This document shows, in pieces, positions 63,820 to 64,000 of a stretch of DNA of 64,000 bases (the stretch's first letter is position 1; each line of letters opens with the position of its first letter). The DNA is taken from the NCBI RefSeq assembly GCF_020026305.1, contig NZ_CP075691.1:5208001-5272000 (forward strand). The letters run 5' to 3'. The notes beneath the pieces were generated by a model. That model had not been told where the DNA came from and made no database searches. It worked only from the letters and a program-made list of their open reading frames with translations. Position numbers and translations under genes: made by a program. The stretch is from Streptomyces sp. 135. GTDB lineage: Bacteria; Actinomycetota; Actinomycetes; Streptomycetales; Streptomycetaceae.

Positions 63820-64000
63820 CTAGCCGGGCCAGTACGTGCGGCCCCACGCCGTGGGACCGGGCGCGGGCAGCCGGTGGCGGGCCACCCGCGCGGGTCGGCC
63901 CACGCGGCGGGCGGCGCGGGCGCGCCGGACGGCTGGCTTACCACCGCCGCGGCGCGCGCCTGGACCACCGCCAGTGCGGCGGCCAGCTCCTCCGGGGTCG
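63820..64000 (-). CDS. Acyl-CoA carboxylase epsilon subunit (PccE/AccE-type), partial and frameshifted
   Basis: The minus strand reads TPEELAAALAVVQARAAAV from the right edge, then ...WADP in one frame, and RVARHRLPAPGPTAWGRTYW, PG, stop in the next frame. Both pieces belong to the small basic PccE/AccE epsilon subunit that stabilises acyl-CoA carboxylases. The frame changes at about 63885-63893 in the run GACCCGCGCGGGTGG, consistent with loss of one base (expected GCC GAC CCG GCG CGG GTG). The other frame continues without a sensible end across mmpB. The N-terminus lies beyond the window. A sequencing indel is the simplest explanation. Confidence 0.8.
   Translation of the reverse strand, partial: DPGGAGRRTGGGPGARRGGGKPAVRRARAARRVGRPARVARHRLPAPGPTAWGRTYWPG

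Noticed and set aside
1..64000. tRNA, rRNA, insertion sequences, prophage or attachment sites
   Set aside because: No tRNA-like cloverleaf ending, rRNA signature, transposase or integrase motif was noticed on either strand by reading. A tRNAscan/Infernal run would be needed to exclude small RNAs fully.

Overview
The window is a stretch of a Streptomyces (or very close actinomycete) chromosome. The evidence is very high G+C with strong third-position bias, many GTG/TTG starts, 4-bp gene overlaps, and genes that belong to the genus: the AfsQ1/AfsQ2/SigQ signalling set, AccA2-type carboxylase, MmpB and PccE/AccE-type small proteins, and a nonulosonate wall-polymer locus. I see no rRNA, tRNA, CRISPR array, insertion sequence, phage or replication origin, so this is ordinary core chromosome with some accessory islands.

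Layout. 0-2.1 kb: a Gly-rich envelope protein whose frame looks broken and an L,D-transpeptidase lipoprotein with a frame change. 2.1-7.1 kb: a cobalamin-domain-less acyl-CoA mutase, a LeuE-type exporter, and a MarR / FAD-monooxygenase / TetR unit with clear operators. 7.1-15.6 kb: two divergent operons for a Kdn/sialic-acid-like surface polymer (acyltransferase, polysialyltransferase-like protein, GT2; DUF6716 protein, NeuA-phosphatase fusion, NeuB, GT52-like protein). 15.6-21.3 kb: CMD protein, phosphatase, MFS with divergent LysR, membrane protein, M20 amidohydrolase. 21.4-29.9 kb: nucleoside import and catabolism (two BMP lipoproteins, ABC ATPase, two permeases, cytidine deaminase, thymidine phosphorylase). 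29.9-38.3 kb: accessory genes (Uma2, MerR-peroxiredoxin fusion, DUF4157 protein, STAS protein, ECF sigma with SnoaL domain, MFS/LysR pair, odd alpha/beta hydrolase). 38.4-45 kb: adenosine deaminase, small secreted protein, PspC, VanZ, the afsQ operon and sigQ. 45-54 kb: uridine kinase, two aldehyde dehydrogenases, deoC, PH-domain protein, GT-C-like membrane protein, PGM2-type phosphosugar mutase and purine nucleoside phosphorylase. 54-64 kb: cyclotransferase, NAD(P)H-quinone reductase-like protein, DeoR and TetR regulators, pentapeptide-like protein, AccA2, Maf, MmpB and the end of PccE/AccE.

How it fits together. Six promoters spread over 32 kb carry the same 14-bp palindrome (consensus TCTACGCGCGTAGA) touching or close to the -10 element. 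Each heads a nucleoside gene (bmp1, bmp2-ABC-cdd, deoA, add, deoC-aldh-aldh, deoD-pgm). Together these encode uptake, deamination, phosphorolysis, pentose-1-phosphate isomerisation and deoxyribose-phosphate cleavage, with aldehyde dehydrogenases to remove acetaldehyde: one dispersed regulon. The DeoR-family gene at 56.1 kb is a candidate regulator but is not proven. The nonulosonate locus encodes a complete short route from (inferred) mannose-6-phosphate and PEP to CMP-Kdn, plus transferases to polymerise it. Three genes near the window ends show single-base-type frame changes in G/C runs, so some could be sequencing indels.
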